Shown: in pieces, positions 14,621 through 14,730 of the stretch
How the letters are laid out: each line of letters starts with the position of its first letter
How positions within the stretch are numbered: position 1 is the stretch's first letter
Assembly: GCA_964352225.1 (NCBI GenBank)
Contig: CAYGRM010000156.1
Location: 1 to 14,730, forward strand
DNA from: CAJQQY01 sp964352225
GTDB lineage: Bacteria > Bacteroidota > Bacteroidia > Chitinophagales > Saprospiraceae
Direction: 5' to 3'
DNA length: 14,730 bases
Notes under the pieces: model-generated
Databases searched by the model: none
The model's input: only the letters and a program-made list of their open reading frames with translations
Told to the model about the DNA's origin: nothing
Position numbers and translations under genes: made by a program

Positions 14621-14730
14621 GGACGCGATTAGGCGGATTTGAGCGGATGAATACGGATTTATTATGATGGTCGTCAATCCTGATTTAATATAGTCAAGTA
14701 AAAGTTAAAAAATAATATGTGAATGTATTG
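14621..14730. repeat. partial CGGATT-type repeat at the window edge
   Basis: The segment from 14624 reads GGGACGCGATTAGGCGGATT and continues with further CGGAT copies to 14660. GATTAGGCGG (14630-14639) occurs identically in the left arm of the 8896-9021 element. GTCGTCAATCC (14670-14680) resembles the ATCGTCAAATCC start of that element's right arm. Clean inverted symmetry is not seen, so this is a decayed or partial relative. Nothing else is recognised to the end of the window. Confidence 0.45.

Overview
This is a 14.7-kb, AT-rich stretch of chromosome from a member of the Bacteroidota. The evidence is a type IX secretion (T9SS) C-terminal sorting domain, several upstream elements matching the Bacteroidota -7 promoter consensus TAnnTTTG, membrane-anchored LytTR and LuxR regulators, and a family-typical thioredoxin-fold lipoprotein/secreted gene. 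I cannot fix the genus. No phage, plasmid, IS transposase, CRISPR array, rRNA or tRNA gene is visible; the window reads as ordinary chromosomal gene content with unusually structured intergenic DNA.

Layout. 1-322: AT-rich leader with a cluster of CAGGTA/TACCTG boxes. 323-1048 (+): GNAT-like protein. 1181-2701 (-): exported M20-family metallopeptidase, convergent with the first gene across an inverted repeat. 2956-4443 (+): multi-pass membrane protein of the DUF4173/DUF4153 type. 4444-4992: gene-free spacer holding two different palindromic repeat elements. 4993-5556 (-): CarF/TMEM189/FAD4-type lipid desaturase. 5866-6876 (-): membrane-anchored LytTR regulator. 7067-8149 (+): exported-sensor/LuxR-HTH one-component regulator, divergent from the LytTR gene. 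8290-8790 (+): secreted thioredoxin-fold protein with CKWC. 8896-9021: a third palindromic element. 9021-10310 (-): MATE efflux transporter. 10311-10588: divergent promoter region with a fourth palindrome. 10589-11515 (+): membrane-anchored PASTA-repeat protein. 11693-14212 (+): 839-residue T9SS cargo protein. 14245-14538 (+): single-domain rhodanese, probably co-transcribed with the T9SS gene and followed by a strong hairpin terminator. 14621-14730: a partial copy of a repeat related to that at 8896-9021.

The genes do not form one pathway. Functional themes are the cell envelope (DUF4173 protein, desaturase, PASTA protein, T9SS cargo, MATE pump, M20 peptidase) and envelope sensing (the two membrane regulators, transcribed away from each other). 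No clear new defence or biosynthetic system is visible. The most noteworthy signals are: the nested repeat at 4497-4645 with a compensatory base-pair change between its mini-hairpins; palindromes at 4871-4986 and 8896-9021 that differ in sequence but share the same stem tip (TTTGACGAT/ATCGTCAAA); a predicted aerobic plasmalogen-type desaturase in a Bacteroidota; and an M20 peptidase whose first zinc-ligand histidine is glutamine.
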